Source: an uncultured Treponema sp. (GTDB lineage: Bacteria > Spirochaetota > Spirochaetia > Treponematales > Treponemataceae). From it: a stretch of 64,000 nucleotides of DNA. The notes beneath the pieces are model-generated. The model was not told where the DNA came from, ran no database searches, and saw only the letters and a list, made by a program, of their open reading frames with translations. The DNA is taken from the NCBI GenBank assembly GCA_937877515.1, contig CALFIX010000053.1, positions 1 to 64,000 of the forward strand, in the 5' to 3' direction. Position numbers and translations under genes: made by a program. Shown here one piece after another: positions 9,074-18,330 of this stretch. Numbering within the stretch: the stretch's first letter is position 1; each line of letters opens with the position of its first letter.

Positions 9074-9280
9074 ATGGAAAACGAAGAAACGATTATTGCT
9101 TTAGAAACAAAGCTTTCATATTTAGAAGATTTTGTAAATCAACTTCAAAAAGTAACTGTAGAACACACAGAGCTTATTGAAAACTTACGAGAAGAAAATA
9201 GACTAATGGCTCAAAAGATAAGAGATATGAGTGACATTCTAGAAGGAGATATTCCTAATAGAAAGCCACCTCATTACTAG
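9074..9280 (+). CDS. slyX: SlyX-like coiled-coil protein
   Basis: This 68-residue, highly charged helical protein is made of heptad-like Leu/Ile positions (LETKLSYLEDFVNQLQKV, LIENLREENRL) and ends in KPPHY, the characteristic SlyX C-terminus. The role is unknown in the family. It sits 26 bases after the YgcG-type gene with no clear Shine-Dalgarno, and ends 4 bases from the convergent lipoprotein gene. Confidence 0.75.
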   Translation: MENEETIIALETKLSYLEDFVNQLQKVTVEHTELIENLREENRLMAQKIRDMSDILEGDIPNRKPPHY

Positions 9281-9283
9281 TAT

Positions 9284-10045
9284 TTAAAAAGTTATAGAAA
9301 AAGTTTTTGGACTTGAAAGAGTAAAAAATTCTATAAGAGGAATTGTGAATACTGCTTTACTGCTAGAAGTGCGGGCTCTTTCTGTATCTGACAGAGATGA
9401 CTTTTTTATGTTTTTGCCTTCTGGCGGTAACAGTGCAATCTGTACTGTTGCCTTATCCATTTCGCTTGCAATTTCGTCTCCGTAGATTGTTGCAATTAAG
9501 TCGCGATAGTCTGGAATGCTCATAGGCTCTCCTGTAAATACAGGTGCCATTAAAAGGTCGGTGTAAGCAATAAGATTTTCTGGCATAGAAGAAATTACAG
9601 CCTGAACAGTTTCTGGTGCTAAGATAATTGTAAGAGAGCTTTGCGTGCATGTTACAAAGTTTGCAACTTTTGCATCGCTTGCTTTTAAGGTTGCCTGCTG
9701 ATTTTCTGGAGCTGGTATTCTGCCACTCATGTTTAAGGAAGATTCAGTTGGTGTTGTTATTGTAACATTTTCAAAATCAGTATTATTAAATGCAGATTCA
9801 ATTAATTGTGCAGAAAAAATAGGTACGTTAGTGTCTGTATTTATTGTTTCTCCATTCATCTGCATAAGACTGGAACCAACTGCACGAATTGTTTCTGAAA
9901 GTTTTGTACCTAAATCCATAGAAAAATCTAGATTGGCACTTTTGTCTGAATTTGCCCTGATGTTAATTTTTGCAGTGCATCCTGTAAATGCGATAAGCAA
10001 AAAAATGTATAATAGAGCAAAAATATGTTTCTTTTGTTGCGTCAT
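9284..10045 (-). CDS. lipoprotein of unknown function
   Basis: The 253-residue protein has a signal peptide with a lipobox (AFTGC, Cys23), after which the sequence is mainly polar with IRANSDKSANLDFSMDLG near the front. I recognise no enzyme motif; the general character is that of treponemal membrane-anchored lipoproteins. It lies 40 bases after the hemolysin III gene and probably shares its transcript. No clear Shine-Dalgarno sits at the usual distance (GGAG is about 16 bases upstream). Confidence 0.75.
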   Translation of the reverse strand: MTQQKKHIFALLYIFLLIAFTGCTAKINIRANSDKSANLDFSMDLGTKLSETIRAVGSSLMQMNGETINTDTNVPIFSAQLIESAFNNTDFENVTITTPTESSLNMSGRIPAPENQQATLKASDAKVANFVTCTQSSLTIILAPETVQAVISSMPENLIAYTDLLMAPVFTGEPMSIPDYRDLIATIYGDEIASEMDKATVQIALLPPEGKNIKKSSLSDTERARTSSSKAVFTIPLIEFFTLSSPKTFSITF

Positions 10046-10085
10046 ATCTTAAAAACAATTCTCCGGCTTTGGGGGTTACAATAAT

Positions 10086-10958
10086 TTACATAGCTAAGTA
10101 GTATACGCTAAAGAAGTGTAGTATACTTCCTGCAAGTACAAAAAGGTGTGAAATGCTATGAGTCCATCTTGTTTTTTGCATTAAGAAGAAAAGACCGCCA
10201 ACGCTATAAGAGATTGCTCCTGTAATAAGAAGTGTACGGCTTAGATTATTAAGATTTCCGGCAAAAGTTCCAAGACCAAAGCATAAAACCATAATCCAAC
10301 CAAGTACTACATAAGTAAAGAATGAAAATCCTCTTAAGCGAGAACCAAATACAGAATATAAAACTACCAAAGCAGCACAAATTCCCCATACACAAGAAAG
10401 GGCTACAATATCTGTTCCTGCAGGAATTTTTGTAAGAATAAATGGAGTTGCCGTTCCTGCAATTAAAATATAAATGGCATCATGATTAAGTATTGAAAAA
10501 ACTTTGCGAGCCATATATGGAGTAATTGCATGATAAAGTGTAGAGAACATATACATTATAAAGAGAGAAGCTCCGAAAATTGTATAGCCCACTACACATT
10601 GAGAAACACTTTCTCCTTCTGGACAGTGAAAAACGGCACGTAAAATTAAGAGAACTATTGCTGCAACACTAAGGCCTGCGCCAATTCCATGGCTTATTGA
10701 ATTGAATAAATCCTCACCAAAAGTATATTGCCTTGACTGACGTTCATTATATGCAAGGCGAGCATTAGCTTTTTGCATTTTAAGTTCTTGTTTTTGAGCT
10801 TTTTCCTGAGCTTTTGCCTTTATGCGTTCTGGATTAACATTATATTCAATTTTTACTTCTCTAATTTTTTCTTTCGCTTGAGCTTTTATTGTTTTAATAG
10901 CTGCCTTCTTTTTTGCATTTAGAGATTTGCGTGTTATGCGAGCTGAAATATCTGCCAT
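10086..10958 (-). CDS. hemolysin III / PAQR-family membrane protein with charged N-terminal extension
   Basis: This 290-residue protein contains seven predicted membrane segments over residues 90-290. It carries the family motifs NSISHGIGAGLS, STLYHA, NHDAIYILIAGTATPF and, near the end, HSISHLFVLAGSILHFF; the conserved Ser/His/Asp residues are the presumed metal site of PAQR hydrolases. The first 80 residues are an unusual Lys/Ala/Glu-rich helical extension not found in ordinary hemolysin III proteins. GGGAG precedes the start. The haemolysin name is historical and does not establish cytolysis. Confidence 0.88.
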   Translation of the reverse strand: MADISARITRKSLNAKKKAAIKTIKAQAKEKIREVKIEYNVNPERIKAKAQEKAQKQELKMQKANARLAYNERQSRQYTFGEDLFNSISHGIGAGLSVAAIVLLILRAVFHCPEGESVSQCVVGYTIFGASLFIMYMFSTLYHAITPYMARKVFSILNHDAIYILIAGTATPFILTKIPAGTDIVALSCVWGICAALVVLYSVFGSRLRGFSFFTYVVLGWIMVLCFGLGTFAGNLNNLSRTLLITGAISYSVGGLFFLMQKTRWTHSISHLFVLAGSILHFFSVYYLAM

Positions 10959-10979
10959 AAAATTCTCCCTTATTCCTTT

Positions 10980-11008
10980 ATTATGCCATACTTTGTATGC
11001 TTTGAAAA
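10980..11008 (-). promoter_or_regulatory. promoter of the hemolysin III gene
   Basis: Minus-strand TTTTCA (11003-11008), a 17-base spacer, and an extended -10 reading TGG-CATAAT (10980-10985). It is divergent from the response-regulator promoter at 11021-11049. Confidence 0.5.
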
Positions 11009-11020
11009 GCTATCATTTTA

Positions 11021-11049
11021 TTGTTAAACATTCAAATCGGGTGTATTAT
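11021..11049 (+). promoter_or_regulatory. promoter giving a predicted leaderless response-regulator mRNA
   Basis: TTGTTA (11021-11026), a 17-base spacer and TATTAT (11044-11049). The start codon at 11056 lies exactly 6 bases after the -10 box, so transcription should begin at or next to the A of ATG. No Shine-Dalgarno is present. Confidence 0.65.
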
Positions 11050-11055
11050 ATACTT

Positions 11056-11826
11056 ATGGCTAAAGCACTGTTTATATGTGAAAAAGATGTGTTAAATTCT
11101 TCTGTTGTGACTCAAGTTAGAGAGAGATTTGAGCCTCTTATAATGCAATTTGATTATAGAAAAATATCAGACTGCATTTCACGAAAGCAAATGGAGCTTG
11201 TTGTTATTTATATGCGGGATATTACTCCGCCGTCAGAAGCCGTTTTAAAAGAGCTCTTGGAAAACGAAAAAAAAGTTCCATTCATGCTTATTGGTAATGA
11301 AACTGATTGTACTGTTTTAACTAATACATCAGAAGCAAAGATTATAAAATGTGTACATACGCCTTTTTCTTTATCTTCATTTTTTGAAGAATACAAAGCT
11401 ACTTGCGACATGATAGATGCAGAAAACAGCACAGAAAATAATACTAAAAAGATAAAATATGTAGAAAACAAAAAGCACATTCTTGTTGTTGATGATGATG
11501 CAGTTTATCTTCGCACAATGATGAACTGGTTAAAAAAAGATTATGAAGTGTCTGTAGTAAAAAGTGGAATGGATGCTGTTGCATATCTTAGAGAAGAAAC
11601 TCCAGATTTAATTCTGTTAGACTATGAAATGCCAATGTGGACTGGTATAAAAACCTTAAAAGAAATTAGAGCAGACAAAAGAGGTGCAAATGTTCCTGTA
11701 ATATTTTTAACAGGTGTTTCTTCTACGCAAGTTGTAAAAGAAGCAATTTCCTTAAATCCTCAAGGCTACGTGTTAAAAAATATTTCGCAAAAAGGTCTGC
11801 TGGAAAAGATAAAGGCTATAATCTAG
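11056..11826 (+). CDS. response regulator with N-terminal receiver-like domain
   Basis: The 256-residue protein has a C-terminal receiver domain (about residues 137-256) with acidic triad HILVVDDDA, phospho-acceptor LILLDYEMP, the Thr in VIFLTG and Lys in YVLKN. The first 110 residues look like a second receiver-type alpha/beta fold (KALFICEKD, MELVVIYMRD) without the phospho-acceptor site, so probably a pseudo-receiver. There is no output domain, so it likely passes signals by protein contact. The start at 11056 is preferred over an upstream in-frame codon because a promoter sits directly in front of it. The histidine kinase follows 41 bases later and is the likely partner. Confidence 0.85.
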   Translation: MAKALFICEKDVLNSSVVTQVRERFEPLIMQFDYRKISDCISRKQMELVVIYMRDITPPSEAVLKELLENEKKVPFMLIGNETDCTVLTNTSEAKIIKCVHTPFSLSSFFEEYKATCDMIDAENSTENNTKKIKYVENKKHILVVDDDAVYLRTMMNWLKKDYEVSVVKSGMDAVAYLREETPDLILLDYEMPMWTGIKTLKEIRADKRGANVPVIFLTGVSSTQVVKEAISLNPQGYVLKNISQKGLLEKIKAII

Positions 11827-11867
11827 AGTTTAGCTAAACATACAAAATGTATAAGGGGAGTCTCTGA

Positions 11868-14441
11868 ATGAAAAATCCATTTGGACCTGCTTTCTCTGAC
11901 AAAGAAGAAGAGCAAGAATACAAGCTTGCATGTGCTCAAGTAGATAGTAAAAGCGTTTTAACCTACATAACAATAATAGCTGCCTTTGAAATTTTTTTAG
12001 TAATATTTGATGCAATTTCTAAAAATGAAGAATATACGCAGGTGCAATGGATGTATGCCATTTTAAATTTTACTATGGCATTGCTTTCTGTAATAATGGT
12101 GTGCATTACCTTGTTTTATAGAAAAACTCCTGGTAAATATTGTAAAGTTTTTAGGACATCACTTTGTATTTATGCAGTTTTAATTTTGATTTGCTCTATT
12201 GCAGATGCAATGATTGGAACTTATTCCAGTGGCCGCGAAAATTTAACGATGTTTTTTATTTGCCTCATGCTTGTTTCCAGTGTTTTTTATGTAAACAGTT
12301 GGGTTGTTCTAATTTCTGCAGCGTTTATTTTTAATGCATTTGAATTTTTTACTCACCTTACGCCGTTTTCTGCACATCATACTTATGCACCTTATCCAAT
12401 ATTTATTATTTTTATAACAGTAACCGTTTCTTTTACGCGTGCAAAGCAAATGCGAGATACGCTAAGAAAAGCTTTTGTGATTAGAAAACTTCAGCAACAG
12501 GCGGAAAAAGAAAATCAAGAAAAGTCCCAGTTCCTGGCAAACATGAGTCATGAAATTCGTACTCCTATGAATGCGATTGTTGGAATGAGTGAGCTTGCAT
12601 TAGATTTTGACTTAAAAGACAATGAGAAAAATGTAATAAGACAGATTCGTACGAGTGGTATAGCTTTAGTAGAAATTATAAATGACATTTTGGATTTTTC
12701 TAAAATTGAATCTGGAAAAATGACAATTGTGTCAGAAAAATATGATGTCCTAAAACTTATGAATGACGTTTTAAATGTTGTTCTTGTGCGTGTAAAAGAT
12801 AAGCATGTAAAGTTAATTTTAGAGATAGACGGTTCACTGCCTTCTATGATGTATGGTGATGATATACGAATCAGACAGATTCTTATAAATCTTGCAGGAA
12901 ATGCTGCTAAGTTTACAGAAGAAGGTTTTATAAAAATTCGTGTAGAAGATTTGCGTAATTATGAAAATAAAGATGGTGTAAAAATAAGTGTTATAGATTC
13001 CGGGCTTGGCATAAAAGAGGAAGATTTAAGAAAACTGTTTAACGCGTTCCAGCAGGTAGATGTAAAGACAAACCGCTCTAAAGGTGGAACAGGTTTAGGC
13101 CTTTCAATTAGTAAAAATTTAATGACGTTAATGGGCGGTTCTATTGGTGTAACAAGTGAATACGGTAAAGGTTCGTGTTTTTATATTCTGCTTCCTCAAA
13201 AATTTGTCAGTCAAAAAACGTGTAGAGAAGTTTACAAGCCTCTCTTTGATGCTTCTGATGTTTGCACAGAGGATAATAAGCTAAATTCTATAGCTGTAGT
13301 AGATTTACTTAATAAGCCGGAATTTTCTTCTTTATTTGCAGAAAAAACAGAAGCTGCAAAATTTACTTCGCCAGATGCAAAAATTCTTGTAGTGGATGAC
13401 AACGAAGTAAACCTGCAGGTTGCAAGTGGACTTTTAAAGAAGTACGGAGTAGAAGCAAAGCTTTTAGAAAGTGGTTATGAAGCGTTAGATGAATTAAAGC
13501 AGAATGATTACGACATAATTTTTATGGACCACCAGATGCCCGGAATGGACGGCATAGAAACGCTGGAAAAAATTCGCAAAGAAGAAAATGGTAACCTTCA
13601 TCGTGTGGTAGTTGCTTTAAGTGCAAATGCTGTAAATGGTGCAAAAGAAATGTTTATTTCTCATGGATTTGATGATTTTCTTAGTAAGCCGGTACAGGGA
13701 AGAGATTTTGGTGAAGTGTTACTAAAGTGGCTTCCAGATAATCTTATAGAATACAAGAATAATCAAAGTGAAAATGCAGAAGACAATACTTTTGTTCTTC
13801 CAAAGGATTTTCCCGGATGGAATAAAGAAAAGCTTGATCTGTATGAAGCCATAGAAAATACAGGGGGCTTGGAAAACTATCTAAAAACTATAAAGACTTT
13901 TTGGTACGCAATAGATAAGATTTCTCTCGACATAGAAGGTTTTTTGGAACAGGATGCTATAAAAGATTATACAATACAAGTTCATGCATTAAAGAGTGCC
14001 AGCCGTTTAATTGGAGCAAAAGAGCTTTCCCGTATGTCAGAAGAATTAGAGCTTGCTGGCAAAGACTACCAGGCCGCCCGCGAATCTGCAGAAGACTCGG
14101 GGAATGCACAAAAGGTTCTGGCTGTTTTAAAAGAAAAGACACCTGCTTTACTAGAATTATACCGCTCATACAAGGAAGAGCTTGCCTTGTTAGTGGAATA
14201 TGCGGGCGGCCGTGAAAAGCCAAAAGAGATTCTCGCACCTGGAGAACTGAATGCTATTGCAGAAGGTATTATTGCAGCTGCGCAAAAATATGATCTAGAT
14301 ATTGCAGAAACAGAATTCAGTCGCTTAAAAAATGCAGAGCTTACACCTGAGCAGCACAAAAAAGCAGAAGCCCTCGAAAAAGCTATCGAGGGAATCGAAT
14401 TTAAAGAGATTATAGAACTTGCAAAGGCACTTCAATCCTAG
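11868..14441 (+). CDS. hybrid sensor histidine kinase with receiver and Hpt domains
   Basis: This 857-residue protein carries about six membrane segments in residues 30-200 with no large sensor loop, then a HisKA dimerisation domain with the phospho-His (FLANMSHEIRTPMNAIVG), and a HATPase domain (NLAGNAAKFT, DSGLGI, GGTGLGLSI). A receiver domain follows (ILVVDDNEVN, DIIFMDHQMPGMDG, LSKPVQG), and then a C-terminal Hpt domain with VHALKSASRLIGA. It is therefore a complete phosphorelay in one chain. GGGGAG precedes the ATG. It is co-transcribed with the upstream regulator, and its end overlaps the convergent barrel gene by 4 bases. Confidence 0.93.
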   Translation: MKNPFGPAFSDKEEEQEYKLACAQVDSKSVLTYITIIAAFEIFLVIFDAISKNEEYTQVQWMYAILNFTMALLSVIMVCITLFYRKTPGKYCKVFRTSLCIYAVLILICSIADAMIGTYSSGRENLTMFFICLMLVSSVFYVNSWVVLISAAFIFNAFEFFTHLTPFSAHHTYAPYPIFIIFITVTVSFTRAKQMRDTLRKAFVIRKLQQQAEKENQEKSQFLANMSHEIRTPMNAIVGMSELALDFDLKDNEKNVIRQIRTSGIALVEIINDILDFSKIESGKMTIVSEKYDVLKLMNDVLNVVLVRVKDKHVKLILEIDGSLPSMMYGDDIRIRQILINLAGNAAKFTEEGFIKIRVEDLRNYENKDGVKISVIDSGLGIKEEDLRKLFNAFQQVDVKTNRSKGGTGLGLSISKNLMTLMGGSIGVTSEYGKGSCFYILLPQKFVSQKTCREVYKPLFDASDVCTEDNKLNSIAVVDLLNKPEFSSLFAEKTEAAKFTSPDAKILVVDDNEVNLQVASGLLKKYGVEAKLLESGYEALDELKQNDYDIIFMDHQMPGMDGIETLEKIRKEENGNLHRVVVALSANAVNGAKEMFISHGFDDFLSKPVQGRDFGEVLLKWLPDNLIEYKNNQSENAEDNTFVLPKDFPGWNKEKLDLYEAIENTGGLENYLKTIKTFWYAIDKISLDIEGFLEQDAIKDYTIQVHALKSASRLIGAKELSRMSEELELAGKDYQAARESAEDSGNAQKVLAVLKEKTPALLELYRSYKEELALLVEYAGGREKPKEILAPGELNAIAEGIIAAAQKYDLDIAETEFSRLKNAELTPEQHKKAEALEKAIEGIEFKEIIELAKALQS

Positions 14442-15730
14442 AATCCTGTTCTAATTCCTACAGAGGCGTCTACGCCGCTTAGAAGCCAGCTCTTTGCAAA
14501 GTCTGAACTGCTGGAAGCAACGTTTACGGTTAATTCAAAAAGTCTCAGGTTCATTCCAAGACCAAAGGAATTTGTATAAATTTGCTCTACGTATTGTGTG
14601 TTCAGGTAGAAATTTAGTATGTATAAAATTCTAATGTCTGCACCAAGAGCATATTCTACATAAGATGCTTCCTTAAAGTTTTCCCATCCTTGTGTGTCTT
14701 CGCCAAACGGGTTGTTTACTGCAACTCCAAGTTTTGGGCGGAAAGTACACCATGCACCAAACGGTCTCCACGCTCCCTCTATGCCAATGCGGAACGGAGT
14801 GTTTACACTATAGGCAGAATTTAGTTCTGAACAGCTGTTAAAGCCATAATGTGTACCGTATTCTGGAGTTGTAAATTCTGTGGTGCCATTTATAATATTT
14901 GTAACGGAAATGCCACTTATAGAGTAGTCTGCGTACGCACTGGTACAATATTTTAGATGTCCTGGAATAACTGGTATTACGCCATAAGCTCCTACGTCCA
15001 ATGTGCGGAACAGGGGAAATTCAACACCAACATCTAAGTTTATGCCTGCACTACTAAAAAGGTCTTCTACAATAGTTCCGCTTGTAATGTCAGAAAGAAG
15101 GGAAGAAAAGTCAAAGCTACCGCCAGTTAAAGCAGAAATATTAAGAAGAGTGTACATGTTAAATTCACCGGAAATACCTACAGTATATTCTCCGTTTGAT
15201 TCTTTGACACTGCCTGTAATGCTTGAAGTGTTGTATGGAATGTAAAAAACAGGAACAAAGACTGTAGGTGCAACTCTAAAGCGCAGCTTTCCAAATCTAA
15301 ATTTTAATGGAACTGCGGCTTTTATAAATGATTGGGCACCCATACTTACAGTTGTACTTATTGTGTCTGTGTCTGCATTACCTTCACCTAGAAGCTCAAA
15401 AAAATCTTTTCCAAGGCTAAATTTTAAGGAGTTGTCAAAGTCTAAGCTAATACCTGCTCCCCAACCACCAATATTCATTTTTACGTATACTAAGGGTTCT
15501 ATACCTGCGTTTATAACAAAACCGTCGTCACTCATGTTTTTAGCAATTTCTGTTAAGTCTATGGTAACAGTTTCTTTTAAAATATCATTTGCAGTAACGG
15601 CATTCTGGTTTAGAAGAATATTTGTGTCAAAGCAAACTTCAAAAAAGCGCGTTTCTGGGTAAAGTTCTGCAAAGCTAAAAGAGGAGGTTAAAAAAATTAG
15701 CGATGATAAAAAAAATATTTTCTTATTCAT
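14438..15730 (-). CDS. secreted, probably outer-membrane beta-barrel protein
   Basis: The 430-residue protein has a cleavable signal peptide ending SFA (about residue 21). The rest alternates polar and hydrophobic residues in short Gly/Asn-bounded segments and ends in GIRTGF, with a terminal Phe as is typical of outer-membrane barrels. I recognise no named family. It is 11 bases downstream of the large lipoprotein gene, so the two are probably made together. AAGGAGG precedes the start. Confidence 0.7.
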   Translation of the reverse strand: MNKKIFFLSSLIFLTSSFSFAELYPETRFFEVCFDTNILLNQNAVTANDILKETVTIDLTEIAKNMSDDGFVINAGIEPLVYVKMNIGGWGAGISLDFDNSLKFSLGKDFFELLGEGNADTDTISTTVSMGAQSFIKAAVPLKFRFGKLRFRVAPTVFVPVFYIPYNTSSITGSVKESNGEYTVGISGEFNMYTLLNISALTGGSFDFSSLLSDITSGTIVEDLFSSAGINLDVGVEFPLFRTLDVGAYGVIPVIPGHLKYCTSAYADYSISGISVTNIINGTTEFTTPEYGTHYGFNSCSELNSAYSVNTPFRIGIEGAWRPFGAWCTFRPKLGVAVNNPFGEDTQGWENFKEASYVEYALGADIRILYILNFYLNTQYVEQIYTNSFGLGMNLRLFELTVNVASSSSDFAKSWLLSGVDASVGIRTGF

Positions 15731-15741
15731 AGTAAACCTCC

Positions 15742-18237
15742 TTATTCAGATTTTTTCCATACAGTTATAGATTTTGTACCGTCCATATCTATAACAAGAC
15801 TGATAGGTACTTCCATGGAAGTTTCGCCTAATATTGCAGAGCGGGAAAGGTACATAGTGCCTTTTGAAAGTCCAAAAGAAATGTCAGGATTAAAGTAATG
15901 CGTCATAATGAGACTTATGTCATTACCTGTTATGGAAAAGCTTCCGGGTTCTTTTGTTTTTAGTGGTACAGGAATTACTACTTTGGAGTAGTCACTTGAG
16001 TTATCTAAAGTGCTATGAGTGTCGTCCATGGTAAAAATAAGGCTAGATGTGCCTTGCATTATAAAATTAGTAAGCTGGTATTTTACGCCTACAGATTTTA
16101 TTGCATCTGCGTAAGTTGCATAGTCTGCATAATCGCTCACGCTGGAGCGTCCTAAGAGGTCTGTGGTGGAACTTTCTGAGCTTTCTTCGCTGTCGCTGGA
16201 AGTAAGGCTTGAGAGGTCTAAAGAAATTCCATTTTCACCAATATTTAAGTTAAAAGAAATTATTGCGGCAATGTCCAGGCTTATTGTAGTATCGCTGGAA
16301 GAGCTTTCCTCTCCGCTAGATTCTAACATGTAAGAATGTACGACAATTGATGAAGCTCCGTTAGAACTACTTGGAGTTAAGCTATAGTTCATTGTTGTTG
16401 TATCCGGGTATTTGTTTGCTACTTTTGCAAAATCACCCTTCTCTGGTCCACCAAAACTGTAGGCACCAGAAGCAATATAAGGCTTAATATCATCTGCGGT
16501 TAATGTGGCACTTGTGTCTGTAGGCCAGGTAAGGGTTTTTACGAGGGTTATAGTTTCATCATTGTCTTTATTACCAATAATGTATTCTTGACCGGAAGAA
16601 CTATCGTTTGCCCAGTCTATGTACATTTTGCCTGTAAAGCTAAGGTCGTCCATGAGGGCTGCAACTCCCCCGGAAGATTCACTTGACGGCTTTTGCATGT
16701 AAAAGTATAGGGGCATGCTAGAAAATTCTATGTTTTTAATGTCGTCACTAGAAAGAATACCTGTAGAACTAAGCATGGTTCCAAAGCTAAAGCTGGACAT
16801 GTCAAAGCTTCCTTCCTGAGAAAGACTGGAAGTATTCATTGTCATTGTGTCCCAGTCAAACACAAAACTTACATCGCTTAAAGAAATGGTATAGTCTTTT
16901 CCCATCTCAAGGTTTGAAAGAGTTAATTCATAACAGTCATCTGTTTCATTATAGTTACCCATGTTTATGGTTAAGTCCATGTAGTAAGTTGTAGTCTCGT
17001 CAGTTGTTACAGAGCTAACTTTACGACTTTTTAATTCATCTTCTTTAAAACTAAGTTCATTGTATTGAACCCAGCTGGTTTCCGTGGCTTCTGTATTTTC
17101 TGTAATACTTGATTCTATACCTAAATTAAGTGCCTTTGACGTAATGGTAATTGGAATGGTGCCGAGTGTGTTTTTAACATTACATTTAATGCCGCGTCCT
17201 TCGCCTGCTGTAGTGCCATAATCGTTGCTACTTGTGTGCTTATAGTGAGTAGAATCCTGGCCAAAGGTAATGCTGGAAACGTAATCTAAAAGTGTACTTG
17301 GAAGCTCTGTTGTGTTTTCTTCCATGCTATAGCCAAAGTTTGAGGTGTCTATTGTAACGCTGGAAAGTTTTTCTATTTCTACGGATGTCTTTATTACAAT
17401 TGGGTTTTCGCTGTTTATGGTTGTTCCGCTTGCAATTGTAAACTTTAAGCTTCCTTGTGGAGAAAATGTTGCATTTTCCGGTTCTACATCTGTAGCCGTC
17501 CAATAATATTGCTCGTAAAAAATATAGGGGTTACCGTCGTCAGGTTTACTTGCATTTTTATTTTCTGTAGTGTCACCTTGCCCCATAGACATGGAAGTAA
17601 CAGTTGCAGAAATGTTAGAAGCAGGGTTCCATCCTTCTGGTAAGGTTGCATAAAGCGTAATAACTGCTTTTTTAAATGAAAACTTTTTTACGCCCATACT
17701 TGAAAGGTTAGAAAAGTCTACTTTACTGGTACTGGGGGTGCTTGTAAGGTTTACAGTTAAGTTAATTTCTGTTGAAGTTTCTCCGCTTCCGCTGGTACCA
17801 GTTTTAACTTCTACATTATCCATATTAAAAGTGCTGGCAGGCAGGCTTATGGTTTGGTCTATACTTAAGCCAGAACTGGAGTCTCCAAGAATGCTGTCTA
17901 AGTTCATATTGCTTATGTAAGTGCTTGCGTCAAACGGCAGCTCGTAAAGCGGCATGTGTATAAAATAAGAAAGTACGTCGTCATCTGCGTTATAGTCAAA
18001 AAGTTGTATGCTCTCTCCCATGCTTTCAGACATGCTTTCCAGCATGCCGCTCATGCTAAAGCTTTCTGTAAAAGAGCTCATAAGACTTGCAACATCGCCA
18101 AAACCAACTTGGTAGGTTGCATCTGTTTTTATTTCTACAGCAGAAGGAATAGCGACAGTAGAAAAATCTATACAGGAGGATAGTATTAAGCTTCCAAAAG
18201 AAAGGGTAATTCCCTTAAAAAAGTTATTCTTTTTCAT
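15742..18237 (-). CDS. large Ser/Thr-rich lipoprotein, unknown function
   Basis: This 831-residue protein has a signal peptide with a lipobox (LILSSC, Cys22). The mature chain is very rich in Ser and Thr, with clusters such as SSSDT and SDSEESSESS and many short beta-like segments, and it has no recognisable catalytic motif. This composition suits a surface-exposed or periplasmic beta-rich protein. It heads a two-gene unit with the barrel-like protein and has a strong extended -10 promoter. Partnership with the barrel is an inference from adjacency. Confidence 0.75.
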   Translation of the reverse strand: MKKNNFFKGITLSFGSLILSSCIDFSTVAIPSAVEIKTDATYQVGFGDVASLMSSFTESFSMSGMLESMSESMGESIQLFDYNADDDVLSYFIHMPLYELPFDASTYISNMNLDSILGDSSSGLSIDQTISLPASTFNMDNVEVKTGTSGSGETSTEINLTVNLTSTPSTSKVDFSNLSSMGVKKFSFKKAVITLYATLPEGWNPASNISATVTSMSMGQGDTTENKNASKPDDGNPYIFYEQYYWTATDVEPENATFSPQGSLKFTIASGTTINSENPIVIKTSVEIEKLSSVTIDTSNFGYSMEENTTELPSTLLDYVSSITFGQDSTHYKHTSSNDYGTTAGEGRGIKCNVKNTLGTIPITITSKALNLGIESSITENTEATETSWVQYNELSFKEDELKSRKVSSVTTDETTTYYMDLTINMGNYNETDDCYELTLSNLEMGKDYTISLSDVSFVFDWDTMTMNTSSLSQEGSFDMSSFSFGTMLSSTGILSSDDIKNIEFSSMPLYFYMQKPSSESSGGVAALMDDLSFTGKMYIDWANDSSSGQEYIIGNKDNDETITLVKTLTWPTDTSATLTADDIKPYIASGAYSFGGPEKGDFAKVANKYPDTTTMNYSLTPSSSNGASSIVVHSYMLESSGEESSSSDTTISLDIAAIISFNLNIGENGISLDLSSLTSSDSEESSESSTTDLLGRSSVSDYADYATYADAIKSVGVKYQLTNFIMQGTSSLIFTMDDTHSTLDNSSDYSKVVIPVPLKTKEPGSFSITGNDISLIMTHYFNPDISFGLSKGTMYLSRSAILGETSMEVPISLVIDMDGTKSITVWKKSE

Positions 18238-18265
18238 AGAACACCTCCGTTCTTCGTATCAAAAA

Positions 18266-18294
18266 ATTATAACACAAACATAATTAAATGTCAT
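18266..18294 (-). promoter_or_regulatory. promoter of the lipoprotein/barrel unit
   Basis: Minus-strand ATGACA (18289-18294), 17-base spacer, and extended -10 TGT-TATAAT (18266-18271). Its -35 box abuts the -35 box of the divergent aldolase promoter, forming a TGTCA-tt-TGACA palindrome. Confidence 0.7.
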
Positions 18295-18324
18295 TTGACA
18301 GTCATTTTGTAAATACCATATAAT
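18295..18324 (+). promoter_or_regulatory. promoter giving a predicted leaderless aldolase-fusion mRNA
   Basis: Consensus TTGACA (18295-18300), 18-base spacer and consensus TATAAT (18319-18324). The ATG at 18331 lies 6 bases after the -10 box, and there is no Shine-Dalgarno. Confidence 0.8.
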
Positions 18325-18330
18325 GACTTC

